From Neonectria sp. B-13 (taxonomy: Eukaryota; Ascomycota; Sordariomycetes; Hypocreales; Nectriaceae), in NCBI GenBank assembly GCA_002682825.1, contig NOKP01000032.1, forward strand, positions 310,001-374,000: a stretch of 64,000 nucleotides of DNA, read 5' to 3'. Position 1 is the first letter of the stretch, and each line of letters starts with the position of its first letter. Shown here in pieces: positions 30,728 through 42,444 of the stretch. Both the position numbers and the translations under genes were made by a program. The notes beneath the pieces were generated by a model. That model made no database searches. It was not told where the DNA came from and saw only the letters and a program-made list of their open reading frames with translations.

Positions 30728-32740
30728 TTAAGCAAGTGAAATTGGGTTGCCCAGGAATTTGGCCGGCACATCAACAAACTTGCTCCGGATATACTCTGCC
30801 ACGCCCTTACCTAGCATGTCAATCCTTGTGCTACTCGCGGCACCGCCTCCCAGGAAGTCCAGCAACCGAAAGTGAACAGCCCATATATTTGGAAATTCAC
30901 ACCTTTCCACCGTGATTGACTCGTTGTAATCCTCTCCAAGGAGGGCTTTCATGCGAGCGATGCTCATATAGGACTGCAGCCATTTGTACTCTTCCCCAGA
31001 CCGAACGTACAGTCCGACGTTACAGTTGTCTCCCTTGTCTCCTGAGCGTGCGTGCGCCACAGCTCCTAGAGGAACTCTAGTCGTAAAGCCGAAGGTAGAC
31101 AGCTCGGCCGGATTTGCCGTGTCACTGCTCGGACGCTTTGCGGGCGCTGGGGAAGTGATGCCGTGATGTTTGACGTCAATGACACGGTCGTCGATAACGA
31201 CGCGGTGGGGAAGCTTCTCGTACGAGATAATTCCGGGGAACAGCTCCATAAACATCCTCGGGGACATGGTGCGGAAGTCCAACGACATATGATAGCCTGC
31301 GTATGGTTAGCATAATCTGGCGTTGGCAGTGACTGGGAGTTGATGTACCCGCGTAAAATTGCATCCTGAGAGCATAGATGTGTTTCCGGAAGACACTTTC
31401 CATGATGTCCTCTTTTTTCTTTCCTTTGACGAGGACCCTCACCGAGACTGTACCCAGGGCCTGACTCGACGGGTTTGAACCCCCAGCTCCATACCTCTCG
31501 ATGCTAAGCTCCGTAAAGTTTGCGTCTTTGAAAGCGTGCTCGATCTGCTGCCTCATAAAGCGCTCTTTAGCGTCCAAGTCGAGACCATTCATGTAGAATG
31601 TCGCTTCGGCGGAATACCCTCCAATAGCTACAGTCATGGCCTTGGTCGTAGAAGGCGGTGGGCTCCCCACAGCACCAGATACTCGGACCCTGTTCTTTTC
31701 ATGCGTGTTTTCAATCTTGACATTTTCAATATCGGCCAACACGTCGGGGTTGATGTACTGGGTGCCCTGGATCTCGTAGAGAAACTGGGCTCGCACATTG
31801 AGGGCATCCACGAAGCCTGCATGGAGCGGGTTCTTGGTTATAATGGCGGTGCCGTCGTGCGAGATCTCTGTGATGGGGAATCCGAGGTTCACCAAGCCAT
31901 CTAAGAACGGCCTGACGCCAGAGAAGTTTGCGCCTGTGACGTAAGGCCCGCATTCGATGAGATCTGGGCACGCACGTTAGCATTGAGCTGCGACAAACTG
32001 TTCTATTGAATGATACATACGTCCAGCAATCAAAGCCCCAGCCAGTTGGTTCCAGGCATCATGAGACCAATTGTGCCACCAGGCCGCCAGGGCAATGACG
32101 GGGCTAGCATCGGTGACTCGGCCGCAGATGACAATATCTGCTCCCTCTCGTAGGGCCTCTACAATGCCCCAGGCGCCGAAATAAGCAACACCGCACAGGG
32201 GAGTGTTGTCCCAGTTCTCGATGCTCTTTTCCGGATGATCAAGATGTACAATTCCGCCCAGCTCGTCTCGCTTGACCGGGTCAACAACAATGTCGGAAAT
32301 GTCGTCTCCCTCGACGAATGCTACCTTCAAATTTCCGTAACCATGCTCCTGGCAAATTCTTTTGACTTGTTTCGTGCATTCCGGAGTGTTGAGGGCCCCG
32401 GCATTGCAAACGAGTTTGATCTTCTTCTTGGCGATGATGTCAATGGACTCTTCCAGCTGTTCCAGAAACCCGACTTCATAACCCTTGGTGGGATCGTCGT
32501 ACTTGCGAATTGCATTCCACGCAATGTTCAGTTCAGACAGCCAGTCACCGACAATTGCGTCCATGTTACCATCGGATATTTGGCGCAGCCTGAAGATCAA
32601 GGAGTGGTTAGTTGCTGCTGTGCTGTGCGGCCTTGAGGTTCCACTTAGGCGAACCGTACTCACATGGCATTTGGATGGTCTTCCATGGCTCCAGCCACAT
32701 TTCCGATGATGATAGGGCGTTTCATATCCGCATTCGACAT
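30728..32740 (-). CDS. AtuA-like (DUF1446) acyclic terpene utilisation protein
   Basis: Four exons (32664-32740, 32021-32589, 31349-31963, 30728-31296) join in phase to 609 residues, the usual length of the family. The N-terminal DUF1446 domain shows KIKLVCNAGALNT, CGVAYFGAWGIVEAL, GADIVICGRVTDASPVIALAAWW and LIECGPYVTGANFSG. The C-terminal small domain has PLGAVAHARSGDKGDNCNVGL. AtuA belongs to the Pseudomonas acyclic terpene (citronellol/geraniol) utilisation operon; its exact reaction is not settled. DUF1446 genes are also found in many fungi, so the family alone does not prove terpene use. Its presence with an HMG-CoA lyase/hydratase, an isovaleryl-like ACAD and monooxygenases does support an isoprenoid-like substrate. 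It shares a 1-kb divergent promoter with regulator 3. Confidence 0.91.
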
Positions 32741-33494
32741 GTTGAATCAGCCACAAAGGGAATAGTAAGGTGGATGGAAGACTTGAGAGAATAGAATCGA
32801 AGATGGATGGGTAAAGCTGCGCATGTTGGGATGAAGACCCAGGTCATTTATTGCTCTGGTGCCACCGAGTAGCCCTCAAATCTTCGGCCATTGCCGTGGA
32901 CAGTAGAGTCGTGGTATGGGTGGATAGTGTAAAGTAATCGCCTGATTATTTTTCTATCCACACAGCCACGAGTCCAGACGGAGCAAGCCGTCATCATCCA
33001 CAAGTGAGCTGCCCGTTGATAGTCTATGTAGCGGACGAGGGAATGCGCATTTACTCAGCAACGCACAGTTTAAGAGCTAATCTAGAGCAAATCCGCTGGC
33101 ACAAGGGGCAAGGTGTCAACAACAGACTGGCCATGAATTGAATGCAATAGCCAATGCCCTGGAGAGTGATGCTCGCTCCGTTCACTGACAGTTAATCACT
33201 TAGCGCTTGATGTCAGCGTAGCCAGACGTGTTCTGACAAGAGCAAGCATCACTCGGCGATGGCCGACGGCGTGGTGGACCCACCGCCGGAGAGGGGCCGA
33301 CACTTAGTGTGTTGGTAGATGGACGAATATACCATGTCAATTAGTACGAATATCATGATGAGGGCGAGTGTTCTATGGCTTTGGTGTGCAGATTAAGCAT
33401 CACTCTGAGCCCGAGATAAATCAAGCCTCTTATAAGTGCCATAGTGAATTGAAGCCATGGAGAAGGCTATTTCGCTCTTCTACCGGTCGGGGCT

Positions 33495-33518
33495 ATGACC
33501 TCCGCCGGCCGAGGTCAT
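33495..33518. promoter_or_regulatory. Perfect palindrome around GCCGAGG
   Basis: ATGACCTC at 33495-33502 and its exact reverse complement GAGGTCAT at 33511-33518 flank an 8-base GC core and overlap GCCGAGG (33508-33514). It lies 213 bases upstream of regulator 3 and 755 bases upstream of the AtuA-like gene. A dimeric Zn2Cys6 binding site is the natural reading. The rest of the 32741-33730 gap shows nothing else. Confidence 0.6.
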
Positions 33519-33730
33519 CAATTGAACACCTCCAACCCCAGTCTGTTTGCGTGCCTGACTGTCAATCTACGCTCCAACGGCTTGCAACTCCGCTCCAACT
33601 AGTCTAATGTACCCCGCATCACCCCAGACTTTCCTCGTGAAGATCTCCCCATTCATCCCCCACAAGAACCTCCTCGCTGCGTGCGCCAGCAAGACAAAGA
33701 CAGGTCACAAAGCGTCCCGACCGAGACAAG

Positions 33731-36215
33731 ATGCAAGCCTGCGACCGATGCCACGCTCGCAAGACGCGGTGCGACCGCCGGTTCCCGCAATGCGGCGCAT
33801 GCGAAAAGGCCGGCGTCGCCTGTGTCCACGCCGACAAGCTGCGGCAGCGCAACATCCCGCGCGGATATCTTGATAGTATGGAGGACCAGGTGCGGCAGCT
33901 GCAGGAAGAGAATAAGATGCTTCGCCAAAGCCTGGAGGCGTCTCAATCTAGGTCTCCATCTCAGTCTCCATCTCAATCTCAGTCACACTCACAACCTCAA
34001 TCTCAATCTCAATCACAATCTCAGTCACAACCTCAATCCCAATCTCAGTCACAACCTCAATCCCAATCTCAATCCCAATCTCAATCCCAATCTCAACCTC
34101 AGTCTCAGGCCTCTACCAGCCTAAACCTCAACGCGCTCTTCTCCGACTCCTCCTGCGCCTCCCTATCCTTAGACGCCCCCGTCAGCCCGCCGCCTTCATC
34201 CACAGCCAACACCCGGAGCCAGACCCCCCCAGACGCACACAACGCCTTTGCCGTCGAGGTTGGCTACCTGTCTCTCATCGCCACGGGTGAGACGCGATAC
34301 CTTGGCTCGAGCAGCGGGCTGGGGCTGGCCAACATTATCAGCACCATGGTCACTGCCCAGACCGGCATCGAGCACGACGCTCCCGAATGTACGGCGTCCC
34401 GGGCGCTTCTCGTCCCTCCCTCGGATGCCAGCCTTCCTCCTCTTACTTCTGTCAAGCCTTTTATAGACGCCTACTTCCAGCATACCCACATTACCTTTCC
34501 CTTACTGCATCGGCCCAGCTTCCTCGCCACAGTCGAAAAGATATACGGGGAACCTGGCTACTACGAACACAACGCGTACGAAGCCTTTGTATTCGACATG
34601 GTCCTGGCCATCGGCAGTTCCAATTTCAACCGTTTCGACGAGTCAGCAGCGAATTCTTGTAGATATTTTACCATGGCGCAGTCTAAACTAGGATCCGTCT
34701 TATCCATGGATGGCCTCGCATGTCTCAAAGCCATCTTGCTGGTCTCGCAGCATGGCATCTTCAGTAACCTCCGCGACACAAGCGCTAGCATATGGCATCT
34801 GGTAGGCATCGGCGCTCGCATCTGCATCGAGCTCGGTCTACATCTGGAGCGGAAACAGCTGGGTTATACCTACACTACCCAGGATCCTCAGCAGCCCATA
34901 ACCGTTACACTCGAGGAAGAGCTGCGGAAGCGATGCTTTTGGTCTCTTTACAACTTGGACAGGTGAATATGCGGCCATCTTAGCTCTGCATCCATCCATC
35001 CATCTTTCGGTCTGCTAACAGGCAACTATTCATCACAGAGTCGTCAGCTTCACCCTTGGCCGCCCGGTCGTCATCCGCGACGAGGAGATTGATGTCCCAC
35101 TCCCTTCTCACTTGGACGACGACTGCTTCTCCCCAGGTTGCCCAGTCGTCATGTCTCCGCTGGGGGACAGGGACCCTTCCAGTAGAGTCTCCCCATTTCT
35201 GCACCTCATCCGTATCCGACGGCTCTCGGGTCAGATCCTTAGCCAATTCTACAACTCGAGGCAGCAAACGAGCATACCCATGGAGGAGAGGAGGAGCATC
35301 CGCCGCAAGCTTCACGCAGACATAGATGCATGGAGAGACGACACACAGCATCTCCCGGGGCTGTCCTCAAGAGACGTCGACGTTGGTTACAAGTCGAGCT
35401 TCCTCACGCTCGATTGGTATAATGCCGTGTATAGCAACGCGATACTCCTCCTCTACCGTCCATCACCCTTCCTCCCGCACCCAACCATGAGGGCCACTCC
35501 AGATGGTGGGGAACCTGAATTGATACAGCTCTTGAATGCAGCGAGATCTTCCATAGAGGCGTATAGTCATCTTCACCAAAAGCGCCGGCTCAACTACTCG
35601 TGGATAACACTGCATGGCGTTTTCATTGCTGGACTAGCCTACATCTATGCCGTGGGGAGGCTTCTCCGGGACCCTGCGACATTCCGCCTGGTACCCGAGT
35701 TGTTCTCCATCGTCGAGGTGACACGTTCGTGTTCCAATGTCCTCGTTGCCATCTGCGAGCGATGGAATGCCTCCCGGCGCTCGTGCGATCTGTTCAACAA
35801 GCTGAGTAACGCCGTCATCCGCGATGCACTAAACGTTTCGTCAAGACAAACCCAAGATAAGCTGTTACAAGAGGGCGCCCGGTGTCCTTCTCATTCCGAG
35901 ACACTGGCCCCAAGGCAGGGACAAAGACGAGATGGTGGAGAGGCAACGCAGTACGACGGCACGGCGATGGATGACGTGTTGCACAGCCAAATCCAGCTGG
36001 ATGACAACTTCGTCATGGACGAGTTCAGGCAGTTCCTGGGCTCCTTCAATGCCGGGCATCCCGGCGAGGGATCCGTCCCCAGCGAGCTAGTATCGGGTTT
36101 CTTGCAAGACTGGCCCTTTGACATTCCCATCAACAGCGCAGAGACGGAAATCGGCGGCAACGACTCTGAGAGCGACAGTAATTTTCTTCACTGGGATCTC
36201 GTTGGCGGCAGCTAA
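33731..36215 (+). CDS. Zn2Cys6 transcription factor 3 with SQ/PQ repeat
   Basis: Two exons (33731-34962, 35039-36215; 76-nt intron) join to 802 residues. The Zn2Cys6 cluster is at the very N-terminus (CDRCHARKTRC, CGACEKAGVAC), followed by a short coiled coil (MEDQVRQLQEENKMLRQSLEA). A Ser-Gln/Pro-Gln repeat follows at about residues 72-127. Then comes the fungal_trans domain, with HITFPLLHRPSF, ASIWHLVGIGARICIELGLH, RKRCFWSLYNLDR and TLGRP. The order cluster, linker, coiled coil is the Gal4-like dimer layout. It is not closely related to the CTF1-beta-like regulators of this locus. It is divergent from the AtuA-like gene and convergent with acetoacetyl-CoA synthetase. It may sense a pathway intermediate; that is inference. 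Confidence 0.88.
33945..34110 (+). repeat. In-frame CAATCT-type hexamer microsatellite
   Basis: About 27 imperfect copies of hexamers such as CAATCT, CAATCC, CAACCT and CAGTCT encode alternating Ser-Gln and Pro-Gln within regulator 3. Because the unit is six bases, length changes stay in frame; copy number is likely to vary between strains. Confidence 0.9.
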
Positions 36216-36369
36216 ACACAAAAGCTTTGCTGCTTAGACACAAAACATTGACGGACAAATATATGATGATGGTGATGGATCTTCCTAGGTTCAACACATC
36301 GAAGTCCTTTACAATTGTGTTTCAGAACTAGAAATCTCCTCAAGCCGAATTCCCAGAGGGAGTATCCCT

Positions 36370-38941
36370 TCATAGCTTGCTCATTGACTTTGCCACCTCA
36401 CTCTCATCTCTTGGCAGTTTTTGAAATCGCTCATACAACTTCAAGGCGCCCGGGTTTGCAACCGTTCCGCTAACGGCCGTGACTCGACCGCTGACAATGT
36501 GCTTGATGTTGATCTCGCACTTTTTCCCGTTGACCGTGTATGGAATGTCGGCCACCTCCAAGATGAACTTCGGCACATGTCGAGAGGAGTACTTATCCTT
36601 GATGGCCATCTTAAGCCGCTTCTCTAAGCCCCGAGTCAAGGCCGTGTTTTGCTTCATCTTCACGAAGAGCAGTACCCTCTCGTCGGCGTCGCAGTCTCTC
36701 TTTTGGCCTACGCATATACTGTCGGCGATCTCGGGGATCGTTTCAGTAACCGCGTAAATCTCTGCAGATCCAAATCGGACTCCTGATGGGTTCAGAACAC
36801 CGTCGCTATTCCTCGTTAGCTATACATCCTGCGGAATGAATGAAGTCCTTGACCAAAGAAGATTTCTGGGTACTCACGACCTGCCCAGCATCAACAGGCC
36901 GCCCGTCGCCTTCACACGCTGCACGAAATCCCCCTGGCACCAAACACCCACTCCAAACCGCTCGAAGTAGGACGACTTGTATAGCTCGCGTCCTCCGGTC
37001 CCGTGGAAGGCGATAGGCTGACTGGGGAATGGCTTCGTGCACACGAGTTCTCCAGGGCTTCCCATCTGCTCCAACGAGACATGCTCCGCCTGTGCACTGT
37101 CAAAGATGTCTACCGCCATGCCGAGAGCCTTGACCTGGATCTCTCCGCGGTAGACTGGCAGAAGTGGAGTTCCCGCTACAACTGTCTGGTAGTTAGCGCT
37201 GCCGCGTGATAATAGCCTCCATACATAAAATAGCACGCATACGTACAGCAGCCTGCTATATCGGTTCCTCCACTCATTGAGATGAGTTGCGCATCTCGGG
37301 GAAAGGCGACGTCGTAAAACCAGTCGTAAAGCTCCGCTGACAGCACGGCTCCCGTTGAAGTCACAGTCCTCAGCCTGCTTAGATCAAATTGCTCGCCTGA
37401 TGGAACATGCATTAGCCTTCACCTATCCATGCTTTCTCGCAATGAGACCCTCCGCTTACTCGGAACAATTCCACGCTTCCTAATGTCCTCAAGATATCGT
37501 GGAGATGTCCCGAATATGGTGACTCTAGAAGAAACGGTAAGTGACTGCGAGGCTGTTGAGAGCGGTCTCCGAGATATACGTACCCAACATCTTGTGCGAG
37601 CTCCAGCAGTATCTCCGGGCGAGGATGGAATGGCGAGCCGTCGTATAGAAGCATCGACTTCCCAGTGGATAAATTGACGAGGTTCAGAACCCACATGACC
37701 CACGATGTCTGAGTATTTTGTCAGTCGCTCCAACAGCATACAAGTTGGGATTCTGTGTAAAGACATACCGTTGTGTATTGAAACACAACATCGTTGGTTC
37801 GAATATCATGTTGCAGAACCATATCCGTCTTTACCTTCAATGCTACACCCTATACAACTTCCCGGTTAATATCAACGCAAGAGAAGTCTTACACGAGTCG
37901 ACCTACGCCTGCTGAATGAATCATACACTTTGGTTTTCCAGTCTGTATTACATTGATCAACGGTCAATTCCCAGGTCAAAATATGGCGAGCGAATAACTC
38001 ACGGTACCTGACGAGTATAGAATAAATGCTGGGTGAGAGAATGGCATGGAAGAGAATGCCAGCTTTCTTTCCCCACTGCCGCGGCTGAGGAAAGACTCCC
38101 ATGTGCATCCACGATAAGTGTTCGATGCATTGAAAGTAATCTTGCAGTACGGAAGAACCACAACATCCCTCAGGTCTTTGCTGATCCGGCCAACTGAGCG
38201 AGACCATTCTGCAATTCGTCCCTCAAGGTTGACTTGTTTTCCAGCATAGATGTATCCGTCGTCGGCAAATACAATCTTCGGGTCGACCTGTCCGTATCGG
38301 TCAATGATAGCGTCTGAACCAAGGTCCGGCGAAGACGATGACCAGATGGCCCCCAGCGACAGAGTCGCAAGGCAAATGACGATTGCATCGACTGAGTTCG
38401 ACATGACGGCTGCCACAACATCGCCGGCCTGTATATCTGAAGTCTCCAGAGCATCGCGGACTCTTCGGATCCGCTCTCGGAGTTGGCGCCAGGTTACATG
38501 CTGCATCTCGGCGACGCCCTCCCGAGCGAAGTGGATTGCGATTTCGTCGTCCTTTCCATTCCGCAGTAGAAACTCGGCGAGGTTGAGATAATCATTTGGG
38601 AAGTACTTCGGGGGCGGAAAAAGAGGTGTTGACCCAGGATTCTAACCGCGCCGGATCTTGTCAGCCTCTCTCGGCCATGACTCCTCATCTTTCATCGTTA
38701 CCTGACTTTCCAACATTCTGCCAACTTTCTTCGATCCCGCCGGGGCAAGCTCAAGCCACTCGTACGCATCTCGCCAGAAATCATCGAAGCTCGTGTCGCC
38801 GACAGACCATCGGTGCAGGTCTTCGTAAGAACCCAATTCCAAGTTATGCCGCTTGTTTACAAAGGAGATGAACTTGGCGGTATTTGTGTCTTCGGTACTG
38901 CGAGGCTGCCACACTGGCCTGTTGAGGTCGGTTCCGCCCAT
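36370..38941 (-). CDS. Acetoacetyl-CoA synthetase
   Basis: Nine exons (38702-38941, 38003-38641, 37907-37942, 37769-37849, 37584-37708, 37460-37524, 37247-37396, 36878-37181, 36370-36805) join in phase to 691 residues, close to animal and bacterial AACS (about 650-670). The enzyme activates acetoacetate with ATP and CoA. The AMP-binding P-loop YSSGT-TGKPKC spans intron 2 and a 36-nt exon. Family-specific blocks follow: [70 protein letters not shown] and GIPYT-like IPYTVNGKK with the C-terminal catalytic Lys. HMG-CoA lyase, also encoded here, releases acetoacetate, so this gene would recover that product. It shares a 1.2-kb divergent promoter with the MFS transporter. Confidence 0.93.
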
Positions 38942-39080
38942 GCTGTCGGCCGGGTGTCTTGGTTGATAACTCGTCAAAGTGATATTAATTAGGATGGTGG
39001 CAATGACAAAATGAAGAGACTTTTACCTTGAAGCCGGTAGTTAGTCCGTGGCAACCAGGTGGCATTTCGGTTTCCAGAGC

Positions 39081-40013
39081 CCTCGGCCCCACGCCGAAGC
39101 CAAGATCGGCCCCGTCCGAAGCACCGGCGTCATTTGCCTTGTCGGGGACTTCTTGAGAGCGCCTGTTCGCCGAAGTTACCAAGGCGGTGTACGAGTTCCA
39201 GCGGATGGCTTTTATGACCCGAAATTACCTCGGTAGAGGCGAGAAGCGGAGGATCAATCATAGAGCAGCATATTAGTGGCTAGGCTTATTGCGTCAGGCT
39301 CTAGGGTAGGCATGGAATTTGCAGCTTCATTTGAGATCTTGGTACAACACACACTCGCAAGTAGAGTCAATCATAAACCATGAAATCCAGCTTGAATAGA
39401 TTTCCCATGAATCTCTCCATTCCTCCTACTCTTGCCATAAATCGATGCAACCCGCGTCTGACATCTGTATGAATGGCTTAGCCACCTGTCATATGAGTAG
39501 CTTGTATTGAAATGCCTTGTGTTGGTTCTTGCTTGTTGCTCTTCAATTATCCAGTTAAGCGAGCGTAGGCTTAGTAGTGCCCTACATCTATTTCGCTAGC
39601 CATGCACAGTCTTCCGATTGTTATTACATGTATCGCGCCCATCGTTGGACGCGAGGGTAACTTTTTCCATGGGCTTGGTTCGCTCTTGAAATTAGCTTCT
39701 GCCCATGGGGTCGGCTTTCGCCGAAGTGGAGGATGACTCGAATGGCGCAGATGGTCAAGATGACACCGAAAGTATTGGACCGCCGCAAGGGTTGAGCGCA
39801 AACAGGGTCCTCTTGCCCGCTTTGACCCAATGCCCCAGATTCCCCAGATTTTCGGTACAGCAAGATGCATACATGATGCTACAAGATTGATCCTAATTAG
39901 ATCGCATGTGGGTGTAGACTGTGGAGCTGAGAACCAGACGGCCGGGTTTCCAAACACCCCCCCTCCCTTACCAAGAACATTCCTTGTCGGCGCCGGTGGC
40001 AGTCCACCTCGGC
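39081..40013. promoter_or_regulatory. Three CCTCGG elements, AACS/MFS divergent promoter
   Basis: CCTCGGC at 39081-39087, CCTCGG at 39238-39243 and CCTCGGC at 40007-40013 lie in the 1222-base gap between the acetoacetyl-CoA synthetase start (38941, minus) and the MFS start (40164, plus). Two sit near the synthetase and one about 150 bases before the transporter. No gene is supportable in the gap. Confidence 0.6.
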
Positions 40014-40163
40014 CAACACCGATTCAGTGCCGTCAAGTCAATAGCAGCCGGCCTTGTATGTACATAATAACATCCTACCCATGCCCTCGTGGCATGTGCT
40101 GGATTCTGCTATATTCTGCAAAGTCGAGTATCCATTGTTCTTCAACCTGGAACCACTGTTACA

Positions 40164-42080
40164 ATGAAGGAATATAGCTGGTATAATATTAGGGTAAGTC
40201 GAAGCTTCAGTTTCGTTCAACAGTACACTGATGGATTGCAGGTGGTGTTCTTCGCAGCCTTTGGGTCTCTCTTCACTGGCTACTCCCTGGCCGTCTTCGC
40301 TTTCACAATCGGTCAGCCGACTTTCTACTCCTCTCTCGGCCTTGAACATGATCCAGCGGCCCCTGGGTATAGCTATACCAACGACATCATCGGAGCATCA
40401 AATGGCGTCTTTTTCAGCACTGGTTTCTTTGGCTGCTTTCTGGCGGGCTGGGCTGGAAACCGGTTCGGAAGAGTTAACGGTTTCCGCATCGCTGCGACAA
40501 CGGGGATAATCGGAGGAGCACTGCAATGCGCATCACAGTCACCAGCAATGGTTTGTTCTTCGACCCTTAGCACACTACTACTTCCTACTAACCGAGATAA
40601 CACAGTTCTTGGTTTCGAGAGCTGTGGCTGGGTTGGCAGCAGGCCACGCAATGGCCGCCATGCCAACGTACTTCACCGAGGTGGCCCCCCCTCATTCTCG
40701 AGGGTTGATCACCGGCGCTCACGGAATCTTCATTAACATTGGGTATTGTATCGCGGGGTGGATAGGGTATGTGCGCGTATGATATTTGGTATGCTCTTCG
40801 CTAAATGTTATGTTTGATTAAGATTCGGATGTTACTTCACCCCCCAGTCTGAGTTTGCGTGGCGGTTCCCCTTCGCGATGGTTACCGTCTGGGGTCTTTG
40901 CCTTCTTGCAGGATCCTTCTACGGTAGGCTGCCCCCTTCACACGCACGCGATTCCAACGGAACCTCTGACAACATGCAGTACCCGAAAGCCCAAGATATC
41001 TGGTTCAGCATGATGACCATCAGAAAGCACTCGCCATTCTCGTCCGACTCCATCATAACCCCAGCGATCCGGACAACACTTTTGCACAGCAAGAACTACG
41101 GATGATTGTAGAGACGTGCCAGGCAGAGAAGGAGATCATCCGAATTGATGGCAGATGGCGACTGTTTACAAAGAAGGCTAACCGCCAGAGACTCGTGCTT
41201 GCATGGCTGGTCATGGTAGGGGGGCAAAACATCGGGCCGCTGGTCATCAACAACTACAACGTGTTGCTCTACGGTTCACTCGGGCTGGGAACGACAACCT
41301 CGCTGCTCTTATCAGCCGTCTATAACACAGTAGGGTTTATCGTAGCTTGCATTGGTGGTTTGATCGCGGACCGCCTTGGTCGAAGAAAGGCTCTGAGTAA
41401 GTCCTGGCGATCTACAAGTCTACCTACCCCCGCTAAAGGAAGCTCGAACAGTCACTGGATATCTGTCAATAACGTGCGTTTTTTCCACTCTTACTGCGGC
41501 AATTGCCAAATACAACATCACGCCAACCAAAGGGTGGGCTGCTGGTGCCACAACGATGATCTATGTTTATGTGGTGTGGTAAGATGTCTCCGAATCACCC
41601 TGTTAAAAGCTCTGCTGACGTTTCTACACTCACAGCTACAACTCATTCATTGATCTAAATCAGTTTACCGTTGCAACCGAGATATTCCCAACCCATGTCA
41701 GAAACCAGGCATCGGCCATAGCCATCAGTGGCCTCTTCCTGGCGGATATCCTTTGGCTAAACCTGCTACCCACCGCAACGGCAACTATCGGTTGGAAGTA
41801 TTACCTAGTTTTTGTGTGCCTGGCGATTGTGCACAGCGTATACTTGATCTTCTATCTTCCCGAGGTATGCATAATTTTCCTGATAGTCGGGCCCCTTGTG
41901 AACAGACACTAATGCTCTGTACAGACGAGCGGTTGGCATCTGGAGGAGATGGACCGTGCGATGGCTGGTGGTGTTGCTCTCTCCGAAGATGCACAGCGGG
42001 ATGAGAACAGGAAGAGTGTAGAGGAATCAAACCATGTGGAGACTCTGGCCAACGACGTTCATGCTGAAAAGACAGAGTAA
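40164..42080 (+). CDS. MFS transporter, sugar porter type
   Basis: Eight exons (40164-40193, 40242-40550, 40606-40766, 40823-40923, 40980-41396, 41452-41578, 41636-41864, 41925-42080) join in phase to 509 residues with about 12 hydrophobic helices. Sugar-porter signatures are present: GNRFGRVNGFR after helix 2, VPESPRYLVQHDD before the central loop, ADRLGRRKAL after helix 8, and EIFPTHVRNQA after helix 10. Members of this family carry hexoses but also quinate, lactate-like acids and other small hydrophilic compounds, so the substrate is open. In context it may import the growth substrate or a partly oxidised acid. The first exon is only 30 nt, encoding ten residues, and the N-terminus is short for the family, so an upstream start remains possible. 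Confidence 0.86.
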
Positions 42081-42444
42081 ATAAGAGGGTCGGAGGATTG
42101 TTTCAACAGAGACGCATGTGCTGTTATAGTGATCAACTCGTTTTCTATCTCAGTCAAGAACAATATCCATACGAATCTGAACAATGCTTGATAGAAGTGC
42201 CACAACTGTGAGACCAAGTCGGCCGCGCAGTCTTTACGACCCTGGAGAATGGTATGGTTTTACCTTCACTATGTAGCACGGTTTTGTAACTTCACCAGTA
42301 TGTAGTCGCATTGCTAATAGAAGAGGGTTGAGTCAGTTGTAATAACAAGGGTGCACACAGCGCAGATTGAAGACGAGGAAGAAGGGCCTGACGTAGATAC
42401 ATTATCATCGCAGTCGCGTGTCTAATTTATATGAAGATAGCCAA
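42081..42444. other. Convergent gap without CCTCGG
   Basis: This is the 3'-3' gap between the MFS and zinc-ADH genes. No gene, repeat or CCTCGG element was seen. Confidence 0.5.
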
